A stretch of DNA of 64,000 nt, taken from Bos javanicus (Eukaryota > Chordata > Mammalia > Artiodactyla > Bovidae). A model generated the notes under the pieces. That model saw nothing but the letters and a program-made list of their open reading frames with translations. It had not been told where the DNA came from and ran no database searches. Positions within the stretch are counted from its first letter, which is position 1. Each line of letters starts with the position of its first letter. This document shows, piece after piece, positions 1-12,479 of the stretch. A program made the translations under genes and the position numbers. Where the stretch lies: contig NC_083877.1 in assembly GCF_032452875.1 (NCBI RefSeq), positions 46,363,724-46,427,723 on the forward strand, in the 5' to 3' direction.

Positions 1-360
1 CTGAAAAAACTGCACGTCTTTATACTGTTTTGGAATTTCCTACTTGTTACTGAATTAAATCCAATTCTTGGCATTCTTCATAAGACAGCTGAACCCATAA
101 AATCTAATCACACCAACAAAAGATGACAAATTCGTAAACTAATTCTAGCTATTAGGAAGAATTTACTTATTTTTCTTCAAGCCATAAATATATGCATGAC
201 AGATACAAAAACAGAACATTTAAGAATAGTTTTAAGGAATCTCTGTATTTGAGAATCTCAAAGGGCTTTATAGATTAAAATATAAAGATACAATTAATCT
301 TTAAAATATCTTTGGGCAATGAAAAGTCAAAATAATAAATCACCACAATACCAAATGATA

Positions 361-446
361 ACTGCTGCTGCTGCTGCTAAGTTGCTTCAGTCATGTCCGA
401 CTCTGTGCAGCCCCATAGACGGCAGCCCGCCACGCTCCGCCATCTC
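361..446 (+). mobile_element. Bov-tA SINE, truncated
   Basis: Head of a Bov-tA SINE, starting with six CTG repeats and continuing with the signature GTCCGACTCTGTGCAGCCCC. It stops after about 85 bases, so only the 5' part remains. Confidence 0.85.
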
Positions 447-1493
447 TGGTATTCTAATATAACTGAATTACAAATTAAAGTTCTTTAATGCTAGAACAGC
501 CAAAACATCAAGAAAGAAAAACAACTGGCAAACAAGATGTAATTACACAGCTAAAACAACTCATATAAAGTATGCAGAAACACCTAGGAAGGACTGAGCA
601 TGTTTAAATCTGATTAAGGAGCCAGCAGTGATCATCCAGCATTCAACTCACCATTTGAGAATGGCCAAAGAATGCACAAGTCTCTTTTGCAAATTGTGCA
701 CTTTCAAAAGGAAATGTGTTTTGAGTGTTACTCAATCTGGAAATAGCAATGTGCTTGAAGTTGTCAAAATGTGGATTTTAAAGGCTTTCAATGAACAGAT
801 GTTTTCCCTTCAATAAAATCTCTTTTCATAAAACCTACGAACCAGAATTCCTTGTAGTTAGAAAAGTTAAGAATGCCTCTAAGAGTTCTTTTTTCCCATT
901 ATTAACTAATGATCACCCCCAAAATCAAACCAAACTGCTCCTCAATGAAACCAGTTGCATTTCCTCTGCTCTATCCACTGTTTCTGATGGTGTACTTTTA
1001 TAACAGCATCCACTAGAGTCCCAACCCAGGAATTTCTTTGTACTTTGACAACTCAGGGTCAGGTGTGCTTCATTTAACAGTGAAGGGAATACTGTGGTTA
1101 TTCGAAAGATGAAGATAAAAAATCTCAGATTCTACATATTAATGCTATGGGAAAACCATACTGCCAAATCACTGGAATTACCACTGGAAAAAATTACAAC
1201 TACATTCCAATGATGTTGCACCAAAAATGTAGCAAAACTGATCCTTTAAATTTTTCCAAGTTTTGACATGTATCACATTTTCCATTCATTTGGAGGTAAA
1301 TGAAAGCTATAAAGAAAAAAAAAAACAAAAAAACTAAGTAACAACATTACATGGTGTAACTAACTAAAAACAAAGTGTATATTTTCCTTTTGAGAAAAGA
1401 ATGAGTTCTTAAAAGAGGAAAACCAAAAAAAAAAAAAAAAAGATTGTTATCAATGTAATATACTAGTCAGTAACTAGGGCTGAAATAAACCTT
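447..1493. other. No recognised feature
   Basis: AT-rich intronic sequence with short A runs (near 1315 and 1424-1441). I recognise no exon or repeat family. Confidence 0.5.
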
Positions 1494-1502
1494 AGCTACA
1501 AT

Positions 1503-1820
1503 CTTTTTTTTGACCGCACTGGGTTTTGTTGCTACCTGGGCTTTTCTATAGTTGCAGCAAGAGGGGGTGCGGGTTTCTAATTATAGAGGCTTCTCTTATT
1601 GTGGAGCACAGGCTCTAAGGCTCTGGGCTCACAGGCTCCAGTAGTTGCAGCACACAGGCTCAACAGTTGTGGTTTGTGGGCTCCAGAGTGGAGGCTCAGT
1701 AGTTTTGGCACATGGGTTTAGTTATTCTGTGGCATGTGGAATCTTCTCAGACCAGGGATTGAACCTGTGTCCCCTGGATTGGCAGGAGGATTCTTACCCA
1801 CTGCGCTATTAGGGAAGTCC
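1503..1820 (-). mobile_element. CHR-type SINE, long form
   Basis: Minus-oriented tRNA-derived CHR SINE with the CAGGGATTGAACC box and the terminal GGGAAGTCC. The 9-base direct repeat AGCTACAAT at 1494-1502 and 1821-1829 is its target-site duplication. Confidence 0.85.
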
Positions 1821-1829
1821 AGCTACAAT

Positions 1830-2902
1830 TTTATTATTGAGTATTTTCCAGGAAAATTTCCAAATCTCTTGTTTAAGATTTCAGCTTATATTGGTACAAA
1901 ATGTAAAAATTTCTTCATTCAGTTAACACAAATCAGCTTTTAATGCGGAATAGGTAGGGTCTATACCAAATTACTGGAGGCTGAAGAGAAGAATCATCTA
2001 AAGTCTTACACTGTCTCCTGCAGTACCCACCTCACCCCTCCCATCCTCTTTTCCCACTGACTTTTCTCTAGATAAAAGGAAAGTGATCAGAGATTACAAA
2101 ATAAACAAACATAGCTGCAAACTCACACTGCTCTGAATCTAGTTAGCAAAAACGCCTTTTCTTGATCAAAACCAACATCGATGCCACAAAACAAGAGTAA
2201 AATAAAGCAGCACTAACAGCTCTCTGCAGTCAGGGTGGCAGATGGATAATTATAATAAGCTATTGCTAATGAGTAGGGTTAAAAAACAGATGGGGTATAT
2301 GCAAGCAAAAGGATGAGACAAAAATCCACAAAAATGGCACAAACAGAATATAGTTCTCCTAATCAAAAGTGAAAACCTTTTTCAGATGATTATATCGGCC
2401 TGATCTGTAAACATACTTCCCTATGATACAAAAGTTCAAAGTTGACAACACCCTGTAACTTTCATGTATATAGGAAATACTTCCACCAGCCTATAATGAA
2501 CATCTCATGTATATATATAGCCAGCCACCTCTAAATACTTGAGACATTTTTGTAACTTTATAAGGTGATAAAGGATTATGCCGCCTACTACTTTCTTGGT
2601 TTGATTTTTAAAACAGAAAACAATGTTACAACTGGTTGGTAAATCCAAGACCTTCTCTAACTTATGGATGTGGTCTGGACCAATGATGCAGCATGTCATA
2701 TTTTATTTTCTCCCCTGTCCCCTGGCTAACTGCCACTTTAAACTTCAAATACACAAAGAATGAGTAATAACTAGATTCAAAGCATAAAATGAGTGGGTTA
2801 CAAAAATATGTTATAGTGAATTCACTTTTAATCATTCTTTCTACTTCCAAAGCCCTGTGTTTTGGAGGGGTTCTGTGGGGAGGAGACCTACACACTACTG
2901 AC
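1830..2902. other. No recognised feature
   Basis: Unique-looking intronic sequence. No exon, RNA gene or repeat family recognised. Confidence 0.5.
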
Positions 2903-2910
2903 AAGAGATC

Positions 2911-2930
2911 TTTTTTTTTTTTTTTTTTTT
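2911..2930 (-). mobile_element. Poly(T)-only insertion with target-site duplication
   Basis: Exactly 20 T residues flanked by the direct repeat AAGAGATC (2903-2910 and 2931-2938). This is the form expected if reverse transcription of a poly(A) RNA stopped inside the tail. Replication slippage alone does not explain the flanking 8-base duplication. Confidence 0.6.
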
Positions 2931-2958
2931 AAGAGATCATTTTTAAAAAGCCATCCTA

Positions 2959-3115
2959 GAGGCTTCCCTGATGGTCTGGTGGCTAAGACTCCATGCTCTC
3001 AATGCAGGGGGGCCAGGTTAGATCCCTGGTGGGGGAACTAGATCCCACATGCTGCAAGTAGAGATCCCATGTGCCGCAACTAAGATCCAGTGCAGCCAAA
3101 TATATGTATATATTT
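2959..3115 (+). mobile_element. CHR-type SINE
   Basis: Plus-oriented CHR SINE beginning GGCTTCCCTGATGGTC and ending in GTGCAGCCAAATATATG. A 12-base target-site duplication AAAGCCATCCTA lies at 2947-2958 and 3116-3127. Confidence 0.9.
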
Positions 3116-3127
3116 AAAGCCATCCTA

Positions 3128-3659
3128 TACTTTAATGGTTGGGAGATTCATCCAGCGCCACATAAAACAGTTTTCTAAAATTGATCGAAAAAAATCTATT
3201 TAACAGACAGATCTTTTCAGGTTTATCTGTATTTTAAAAGAAACCCACTTTCTTTGCCTTAAAGTCTGACTCCCCAGTGGTGAGATTTTAGGCTATGTGT
3301 GCAGAAGTTACGTAAGGTGCATTGGGAGTAGATTTCCAGCTTTCTGGGAATCAGCGTGTTTTATAAAACCAACTTCAAAGTGGAAAACCCCACTCAAGGT
3401 CCCCTACCCCCATGGCCAATAACTAAGGCCTCAGGCATTACAGCAAAAAACTACCTCCATGGTTGCCTCCAATTGGTCCTCCATCTTGGATAGGAGAATT
3501 ATTTACCTGAAATTTCTTTCTACCCATTTTGTTCAAAATAGACAGCTCTTTCCAAATCCTAGAGAAGACGTATGTTAAGGATCACAGAATGTGTGTTAAC
3601 ACCTGTCCTTCTCAGGCAAGTGTTGCAAAGTTACAAATATGTTCTTCAAACAAGCCATA
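3128..3659. other. No recognised feature
   Basis: Intronic sequence with no recognised exon or repeat. Confidence 0.5.
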
Positions 3660-3669
3660 ATCAGGCAGT

Positions 3670-3880
3670 GTGGGCTTCCCAGGTGACTCAGGGGGAAGAG
3701 AATCCGCCTGCCAATGCAGCAGACAGAGGAGACGTGGGTTCCATCCCTGGGTCGGAAAGATCCCCTGGAGAAGGAAATGGCAACCCACTCTAGTACTCTT
3801 GCTGGACAATTCTATGGACAGAGGAGCCTGGTGGTCTAAAGTCCATAGGGTTACAAAGAGTCTGACGTAACTGAGCACAC
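3670..3880 (-). mobile_element. Bov-tA SINE, full length
   Basis: Minus-oriented Bov-tA, reading GGCTTCCCAGGTGACTC through AGAGTCTGACGTAACTGAGC on the plus strand. The target-site duplication ATCAGGCAGT is at 3660-3669 and 3881-3890. Confidence 0.9.
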
Positions 3881-4257
3881 ATCAGGCAGTTGCCCCAACC
3901 AACAGGTATATAAAATGCAAACAACTCATTTGGAAGTCTCCTTGAGTCTGGAGCAGAACATTATTTCCCACAGAAGAACACCAGGAGTGAGTGACCAAGA
4001 GTTACACTCTCTCTTAGGCAGCTACAGACAGACACTTCCTTGAAAAGGGCATCCGCTTGCCGCCCCCAGCCCTGCCTCCCCACCGACAGCTCCTCCCCTA
4101 TTTCCAATGCTAGAGAAGTCACTGAAAGCTTTGCTTCTTTCTCACCATGAAAGAGTATTTTCAGTCTATTAAAAGCAATCCTTGATCATTATCAAGAATA
4201 CACAGAAACTTGGAAAGTATTTATGTTCTAATTTGATAAAGTAGCAAAGACCCAGGG

Positions 4258-4455
4258 GTTTCGAAGAGTCGGACCCGACTGAGCGACTTCACTTTCACTT
4301 TTCACTTTCATGCATTGGAGAAGGAAATGGCAACCCACTCCAGTGTTCTTGCCTGGAGAATCCCAGGGACGGGGGAGTCTGGTGGGCTGCCGTCAATGGG
4401 GTCGCACAGAGTCAGACACAACTGAAGCGACTTAGCAGCAGCAGCAGCAGCAGCA
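4258..4455 (-). mobile_element. Bov-tA2-type SINE with AGC repeat
   Basis: Minus-oriented Bov-tA2-type element. It includes the linker CACTTTCACTTTTCACTTTC and ends in six AGC triplets at about 4434-4455, the reverse of the CTG-repeat head seen in the copy at 361. Confidence 0.88.
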
Positions 4456-4728
4456 AAATATAAAAGGCATTATGTCTGTAAATATGAAAATATTTGTACA
4501 TATATGTATATGTACATATGGGAAGCAACATGTAAAACAGTAAAGCAGTTATGTTAGGGTAAGTACATTACTGTGAGGTGATTTTCAAATTTATGAACCT
4601 AAAATGTTCACATATTCCCACATTTCTTTACATTATGCAATTTTGAAGAAAATGTTACAAATGCTAGAGATGAAATGGTAGTCACTGAAACTAAACTTCA
4701 AATTCTGGATTAAAGAAGTTTTTTGGGG

Positions 4729-4894
4729 GGGACTTCCCTGATGGTCCAGTGGCTAGGACCCTGAGCTCCCAATGCAGGGGGCCTGGGTTCAATCCCTGGT
4801 CAGGGAAATAGATCCTACATGCCACTACTAAGGAGCCGGCATGCCTCAATGAAGACCCAGTGCAGCCAAATAATAAATAATTAAAAAAAAAAAA
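4729..4894 (+). mobile_element. CHR-type SINE
   Basis: Plus-oriented CHR element from GGGACTTCCCTGATGGTCC to AGTGCAGCCAAATAATAAAT, followed by a poly(A) tail. Confidence 0.9.
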
Positions 4895-7074
4895 ACCAAC
4901 AAGCTTTGGGGGACTGCTCCTACAAAATCTTACCCTTGAATATAGTACTGTTTCTATGCAGGGGAAGGCGTAAAAAGGCACATCAAATAACCAATTTCAT
5001 ACACTCCTGAAAAGAGTCTTGAAGTGAAGACTGCAACCGTTATCTACAAAACAGCCTAGACAAATGTGTCCCTTTTCTAATTCCTCAGATTCAGTTTATT
5101 TGCTGTCACCTGCAAGAAAATGTGTGGTAAGACCAAAACAAGGGATAAAGAAACGTGAGCTTGCTTTCACATGATGTGTCCTGGGGGCATCGGCAGGACA
5201 CACCCAGGAGGAAAGGCATCTTTCCATGCTATCCCTGCCCTTAATTAACAAGATAATTCTGAGTTTGCCATACTATAATTTATTAATCTTATTCAATTAA
5301 TCCAATCAGCTGTAAAACAGAAGAGGGCAACAGTGCAAGCTTTAATAAAGGGAGCTCGCTGAACTTGAAAAGCTGCTTAGCCGAGGCTCACAAAACCCCC
5401 ACACACCACAAAGGGCACGAGTGGCCCTGGTGAATAATTTGCTTTGTGTATTTTTAACTCATCTTTCTACTTAAGGTTCCATATTACAATGTGGTTTAGA
5501 AAAAAACAAACAGCAGGTATATACAGATTATTTAAAAAGTAAACTCGGGGGTACAGAGAATAGATAATTTCAGGTTCTTGGGCGTGGAGGGGTGGATCCA
5601 GCCCAAGTGTTGCCACATATAAACAGCTGAGAAAAAACTACACAAAACAAACCTGATCATCAAGTTGAAAATTTGACCTCTGCAATTGAAAAGGTGGTAT
5701 TTTAAAATGCTAAAACTCATCTACCCAGTTTCTGACTGATCCAAAAAGTACACTGGCAACACCCTAACTGTAACCCTCAGTTACTAAAGTGAAAAACAAA
5801 AACAGGACTCTCCAAGCATGTGATCATTTTATAGACACACTGTCATTTCAGTGATGTTCTCGGGCAAGCCCGGAGCAGGATTTCCACATCTGGTGGTCAC
5901 GATGTCAGTGCCCCCGGTTTGGACAGCGCAGTCATTAGGTCAGGAAATGCATACAACAGTGATGCAAAGAGGTTAAGAAACCTGATACACAATGACTGTG
6001 TATTTTTAACCCCAGATGGTCTATCAGCAGAACAAGGAAGGTGAAGAAAAATGTCACTGGCCATTCTGGGAACAGAAGAGATCACACCCATTGGACTGGT
6101 ATTCTTTGAATGGATTTCTGTAAGTGACAGAAAAAAGTTGTGCACTCAGAAAAATGGATACCGAATCGACTTCAAATAAGCCTCTGCAGGCCTCAGCGTT
6201 GCAGTCCATGTTTGAAAATTATGATATATTGAGCACAGAGAAGTGGCAGACATGGCCCTCTTTTCGACTTTGCAACTGGTTCCTCAGCCTGTCTGTGAGT
6301 ATAATCCACGACTCAAATTATAAAACAGAAAACTGACTGAGACAGCTTCATTTTGTCTACATAAAAGACACTGCTATAACAGTGTTCAACCACATACGAC
6401 AGATACAAGGAAGCTGAGCTTAGGCAGATAAGTCACATGAATGAAAATCAAGTTTACTAATGAAAAGACAAATTTCAGTATTCATCTGATACGAAGTCCT
6501 GAGCCTGACAAGATGCTATGTGCTAAGGAATACAAAGATGAAAAGTTACGGGCCTCAGGGAGCTGAGTCTCAGGCCAACAGGCCCCAAAATCTCATAATG
6601 TGAAAATCCCATGTCATACTTACACCTTTTGTTAAAGATAATACTCTAAGGTTTGTTCTTCAGAAGCATGAACTAACAGCAGATGATGAGCCAACAGAAA
6701 GCATGATTTCCTAAGATATGAAACTGCCTGCTTTAATTCTATCTTTTCCATAAGCAAGTGTATAATTATCTCCCCAAAGGCTCAGAGAAAACAAGTGGCA
6801 TTTGTCTATCACAAATGGCAAAAATGGTAATAGCAATTTTTCACTGTTGTTTAGAAACCGATTTGGCTTAGGATTTAAAACAGTCTTAAAAAAAAAAAAA
6901 AAAAGGACTCATTCTATCCACCCAGCACTCCAATATATAAGCGATAGTCTTGGTCAAGTGTGATAGTTTCTCTGAACTCTAAGAGCTGTGATGACCAGGT
7001 AAAAATCAAAATGAGCAAACATCACATTTACAAAGAATGGTAATATCAAAAACAATTTTTGCTAGAAACTAACA
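4895..7074. other. No recognised feature
   Basis: About 2.2 kb of unique-looking intron. Short frames are present but none resembles a known protein, and no repeat family was recognised with confidence. Confidence 0.5.
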
Positions 7075-7135
7075 CAAACATTGTAAATCAGTTATACTCC
7101 AATTAAAAAATTAATTTAAAATTAAAAAATTCAAA
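7075..7135 (+). mobile_element. L1 3'-end fragment
   Basis: Contains GTAAATCAGTTATACTCCAA followed by A/T-rich tail sequence, typical of the end of the ruminant L1 3' UTR. Confidence 0.6.
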
Positions 7136-7244
7136 TGAAAACTATCATTTCTAAGTTATATGAGCAAAGACTAAAAGGCTCAGATACCTCTGGAGCTCAT
7201 CTGTAGAATCTTGAGCCCCTTCCTCAACTCTTTTGTCTGCTACT

Positions 7245-7430
7245 GATGAAATGATATTAAGGAGGTACCATTTACTGTGTACCTACTATGTTCCAGGTAT
7301 AACCACAAGAAATAGCCATTATTATCCTCCATTTCACTATCAGAGAACCTGAGGCTCAAAGGAGTAACTTGTCCAAGATGACAGGCTAGGAAGAGCAAAG
7401 CAGGGATGTTTATCTGTGCCTGCCTAGCTC
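7245..7430 (-). mobile_element. MIR/L2-age repeat fragment
   Basis: Diverged MIR on the minus strand, with GTGTACCTACTATGTTCCAG and, further along, GAACCTGAGGCTCAAAGGAG. Confidence 0.7.
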
Positions 7431-7449
7431 GCTTCAGTTGGCTATCCAC

Positions 7450-8411
7450 TAAGAATTCAGATCACAAAGGATCTGGGAAGAAGCACTTTCTGAAAGAGCA
7501 ATGAAAGTTGAACCTAGCTCTAGGTCATCTCTAGATCACAAAAGGAGGATGGGTCTACTCTGGGTGGACCTGAATACTAGGTATTAGTTCTGTGAGCCCT
7601 CTCAGTATGTTTGGTATAGCCATTCCATAAAGAATTCTTATTCTAGACTAATATGAAACAGATCTGATCATCTTAGAATCTTTCCAACTGGAAAGACTCC
7701 ATCACACCAAGTCTGTTTTGAATCAAAGCAAACCTCTCTCCTCAGGCAAGGCCCAAAATAAGGGGTGTTCAAGGAGAAGGGGCAAGAGGCAACTTTTGCT
7801 CTTACGACGGAAATCCATTTCGTGTCAGCCTGCAAGACAGGAATTATGATAACTCACGCTGCCCCAGGGAACATGCTTTTGGTTCCAAAGGAAAGCTAGG
7901 AAGAACCAAAAAATCTAGGATACCAATGGTATCATCAGTGGTCAAGTGTATTTCCTGGTCATTGAGAGAATACTCTTTAAATGCACTTAGATTTCTTCCA
8001 ACATGAGATGACTGCTTTATACAACTTAATAATTGTAGGTGCATCTTCCAATTCTGAGTTTGTAATGAGAAAGAAACTATGTTGGAAATAACTACAAATG
8101 ATCACAAAAGATTAAAATATGACCAGCTGATAGACTGTTCTGGGACTTCAGTTAGGTTCTAAACCTAGTGTTCTTTTCACATCACATTGCTTTATTAGGA
8201 GATATTTTGTGGGATAATAAAATGGGTTGATATCTAGTTCTGTGGCTGCACTATAGAAAAAAACAACAACACAAAGACAAAAGAAATACTCCTTTTTTGA
8301 AACAACGCATCAGTTAGGGTCTAATCAGGAAAGAGAAACCACTTCAAGTATTTACACAGGAGGAATTTAATACAGGGAATTGGTTATACAAGCCATGAAA
8401 TTGCTGAGCAC
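7450..8411. other. No recognised feature
   Basis: Intronic sequence with no recognised exon or repeat. Confidence 0.45.
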
Positions 8412-8423
8412 CAAAGAGGGGAT

Positions 8424-8634
8424 TCCCTGGGCTTCCCTGGTGGCTCAGATGGTAAAGAATCCACCTGCAATGCGGGAGACCTGGGTTTGACCCCTGGGTT
8501 GGGAAGATCCCCTGGAGGAGGGCATGGCAACCCACACCAGTATTTTTGGCTGGAGAATCCCCATAGACAGAGGACCCTGGTGGCCTCAGTCCATGGGATC
8601 GCAGAGTCCGACACGACTAAGCAACTAAGTACAG
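8424..8634 (-). mobile_element. Bov-tA SINE, full length
   Basis: Minus-oriented element from GGGCTTCCCTGGTGGCTCAG to TCCGACACGACTAAGCAACT, bounded by the 12-base duplication CAAAGAGGGGAT at 8412-8423 and 8635-8646. Confidence 0.92.
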
Positions 8635-8646
8635 CAAAGAGGGGAT

Positions 8647-10342
8647 GATAAAGTAAACCTTTCTGCTGCAACAGCAGGGAACCATTACCACTCCCAAGCC
8701 AGAGAGACAAAAGGAGACAGTTACTGGAGCTGAAGGCCTAGACCTGATAAAAGGGTGGAACCGCTGTGCCCCTATCCAGTGGGAGCTGGAGCCCCAGAGA
8801 AACAGTCTGCTGAAGAAGCCACCTGGGGCCAAAAGGGAGGAGAAATACCTTGTTTCTCCCCTTCTCTTCTCCTCCAATCTCCCTCCAATGTCTCTAACTG
8901 GTTGAACTCAGTCTAAAGCCAGCTGACCCAGGAGCCTGGGTAGGAAAAGAGTTGGAAGAAATGGATTTGACAGAACTGACCAAGGATATGATCAACCTTT
9001 AGCTGTAAGAATTAAATGTGTGTTACTGTTGTAAACCACTAAGATTTGGGGGCTGTGTATCAGCAAAAGCTGACTGATACCTCTATAAACAACATCAAGT
9101 AGGCAAATAAATAAGCAGACAGAAAAGTCAGATAAATGGAGACTCAAACGTTCAATAATGTGAATAATTATTTTCAACAGTTGTTTTAAAGAAAACATCT
9201 TCACCATTAATGTGGGAGCCTGGGGCAGAGGGCAAGTCCCTGGACAGATCCCCAACCACACCCTGGCCCTGAAGGAGAAGCACATTCAGGATCTCAAGCT
9301 GGAGATGTATATACCTGGCTATTACTATCTTGCAGGAAGATCTCAGTAATGTACATACCTCAGTACATACCTTGCTATTACTGTCTTGCAGCTTCAGAAT
9401 CAACTGGGGGCAGTTTGGGAAAGGAAGACCTGGTGAACTTAAGTGTGAAATATGCTAGCAAGTCAGGAGCCAGGCTTCCAAAAATAAGTCTGTCACTGAG
9501 TCAGCAATGCTGCCAAGCTCTAAGCCGGAGCAGTACCAATATAGCTCAAGGGTAGCCACTGACACGGTGACTCCAAGGTTTTTGCTTATACTACTTCCAC
9601 CATGGTACCAGCCTCCATCATGTTCACAGGACATTCTGGTTAATTATTTATAATCCCTTCTCCCAGACTAGATGATAAGTACCTCAGGATGTGGAGTGCC
9701 TTTTTAGCTTCTGAGTTCTCTACAATTATCCACCTTAAAATACATGGCCTCACCCAATATATCTAACCCTACTTTTCACAGTGCCTCAGTACATACACTC
9801 AGAAATGCTTCCCTCATGTTGCCCTCTGATATTCCCTGTCTTTCCAGGATTCCCCTGCCATCTGGAACATTCTCCATCCTTCCCCTTGGAATCCTGACAG
9901 TGACTTAAGTAGCCCAGTAACTCCACTTCCTCTGTCCTCCAGACATCTGGGTCAACTCTGCTCACTCTCGACCCTAAATTTCTACCAAATTTAGAATACC
10001 ATTAGTGATGGCATTTAATTATTCTTGTTGCTTCATATGATAAGTTTTGCCTTCCCGATTCAATTTAGGCAGAGCATCTGGCACAGTATGCAGCTGATTA
10101 ACTAGGTGCTCAATACATGTTTAAAGGGATGAAGGGAAGTGAAGCTTCATCTTTTACAAGCTATTCTCTTTGTAACCTTCCCTCCTGTTTGCCAAGAACA
10201 TCATAGGCACTCAATAAATACTTATTGACACTGATTAATCACTTCTACTTCTGAAAACAATCAGGTTGACATATTTCCAAACCGATCCTACTGGAATGCA
10301 TCTTAATGCCTAACAAATTAAGCTACATATTTGGATAACTTT
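8647..10342. other. Mostly unrecognised; possible L2 traces
   Basis: Apart from the 29-base duplication, I see only weak L2/MIR-like end motifs (TAGGTGCTCAATACATG near 10104 and TAGGCACTCAATAAATA near 10205). No exon. Confidence 0.4.
9307..9391. repeat. Local 29-base imperfect duplication
   Basis: The 29-base block at 9307-9335 recurs at 9363-9391 (56-base offset) with about three differences. The core CTATTACTRTCTTGCAG is in both, and a third partial GTACATACCT lies at 9351. Confidence 0.7.
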
Positions 10343-10401
10343 AGGGAGGGAAGAAAGGAAGGAAGGAAGGGAGGGGAAAAAAGAGAGGGAGGGAGGGAAG
10401 G
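10343..10401 (+). repeat. Purine-only GGAA/GGGA microsatellite
   Basis: A 59-base stretch of A and G built from GGAA and GGGA units; the complement is pure pyrimidine. Confidence 0.85.
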
Positions 10402-11057
10402 CACACAAACACTAAATTAAATTATTGAGAAAAGAACAAATCAAAAACACAGTACTCAGCACACATAAAACAGATGTCTTTTCTTTTTAGAATGAAGAAA
10501 AGATAGTAATACAGTCTCTTCTAGAGAAACAGAATTGAATTAAAAGTTCTGTTACCTATAATTTAAGGTTCTGTTACCTGATAGGCTTAGGAATCTAGAT
10601 GATTTTTAAAAACATACATGAAATGAGATAAAAATTCTGTTAGGTATATTAGGAGAACCAATATAACACCCCAGGTTGGGAGGAGGAGTGGAAACTGAAT
10701 ATTTCATATAGGGAAGTTTTACTTCCTTCAGAAACCATAATTTTCTTAAAACTTTGGCAACAACCACAAAACCATATGTTATAGACATCTCTGCTGTGTG
10801 GGACCTTTTGCCATTGCTCCAACAACTAGAATGGTTGTTCTCCCTTTTCTAAGTGGACTTAGAGACAGAGAAAGCAGAAAAACAAAAAAAGGAGACAGAA
10901 TATAGGTTTATTACCCAAAATAGGTTTATTACCTTACAGAAACACAGCAAGTCAAACTAGCAGTGGAAGCCTTCCATCAACAAAAGCCTGAGAGTTAAAA
11001 AGTCTAGTTTTTTTCACACACACACAAATAATTTATTCAATTAAATACAGTCTCCAC

Positions 11058-11728
11058 GTTGCTGCTGTTGTTGTTCAGTGGCTCAGTCGTGTCCAACTCT
11101 TTGGGACCCCATCAGTGGTGGCACACCAGGCTTCCCTGTCCTTCACTATCTTCTGCATTTGCTCAAACTCATGTCCATTGATTTGATGATGCCATCCAAC
11201 CATCTCATCCTCTGTCGCCCCCTTCTCCTCTTGCCCTTGATCTTTCCCAGCATCAGGGTCTTTTCCAATGAGTGGGCTCTTCACATCAGGAGGCCAAAGG
11301 ATTAGAGCTTCAGCATCAGTCCTTCCAATGAATAATCACAGTTGATTTCCTTTAGGATTGACTGGTTTGACCTCCTTGCTGTCCAAGGGACTCTCAAGGG
11401 TCTTCTCCAACACCACAATTTGAAAGCATCAATTCTTATGTGCTGAGAGTCTTCTTTATGGTCCAGCTCTCACATCCATACAGGACTACTGGAAAAACCA
11501 TAGCTTTGATTATACAGACCTTTGTTGGCAAAGTGATGTCTCTGTTTTTTAATACGCTAAGTTTGTCATAGCTTTTCTTCCAAGGAGCAAGCATCTTTTA
11601 ATTTCATGGGTTCAGTCATCGTCCACAGTTATTTTGGAGCCCAAGAAAATAAAATCTGCCACTGTTTCCACTTTTTCCCTATCTATTTGCCATGGAGTGA
11701 TGGGACCAGATGCCATAATCTTAGTTAT
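11058..11728 (-). mobile_element. BovB LINE (RTE), 3' fragment
   Basis: Minus-oriented, 5'-truncated BovB. It carries TCATGTCCATTGATTTGATG, CATCAGGGTCTTTTCCAATG and, further in, TTGTTGGCAAAGTGATGTCT, all hallmarks of the 3' half of the BovB reverse-transcriptase ORF and tail. The reading frame is broken. Its truncated 5' end directly touches the L1 fragment at 11729. Confidence 0.9.
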
Positions 11729-12470
11729 ACATATACATATATATACTCTTTTCCATTAAGGTTTGTCACGTTATTGAATATATTTTGCTGCGCTATACAG
11801 TTGGAACTTGTCATTTTCCCATCCTATATATAATAGTTTGCCCCTGCTAATCCCAAACTCCCATTCCTTTCCTCCCCTACCCCGCACCACAACTCTGTTC
11901 TCTATTATCTGTGAGTCTGTTTTGTTTAGCAGGTATGTTGATTTGCATCATATTTTAGATTCTACGTAAGTGAACACTGGGGTTGCAGGTATCCTTTGGA
12001 ACCATGTTTTTCTCTGGACACACACCCAGGAGTGGGATTGCTGGATCATATGGTAGTTTTTCGTTTTTTAAGGAACCTCCAGACAATCCTCCATAGTGGC
12101 TTCACCAGTTTACATTTCCACCAACAGTGCAGGAGGCTTTCCTTTTCTCCACATCCTCTCCAGCACTTGTTACTTGTAGACTTTTTAATGATGGCCATTC
12201 TGACTGGTGTGAGGTAATAGCTCATTACAGTTTTGATTTGCATTTCTTTAATAATAAGAGCTGTTAAAAGTCTATCTTTTTGGGTGTCTAATGGCCACCT
12301 GTGTATCTTCTCTGGAGGAGTGTCTATTTAGGTCTTCTACCCATTTTTCAGTTGGGTGGTTTTGTTTTTTTGTTGTTGAGTTGTATGAGCTGTTTGCATA
12401 TTTTGTAAACAATGTATTTTCTTTTCTATTCTTATGTTCTGGTCTAGTCTCTTCCCCTCCGTCCAAAGAG
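11729..12470 (-). mobile_element. L1 LINE: end of ORF2 and 3' UTR
   Basis: Minus-oriented L1. Two frames cover the ORF2 C terminus: 12466-12272 (WVEDLNRHSSREDTQ, like the L1 NPIKKWAKDMNRHFS region) and 12243-12046 (LTPVRMAIIKK, CWRGCGE, LLHCWWKCKLVKPLW), followed by 3' UTR down to about 11729. ORF2 is split by frameshifts and the upstream part is missing, so the copy is dead. Confidence 0.9.
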
Positions 12471-12479
12471 AGATTGGTC

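Noticed and set aside
4433..4455. AGC/CTG triplet runs as a repeat-expansion locus
   Set aside because: They are the normal head repeats of Bov-tA2 SINEs and are only about six units long.
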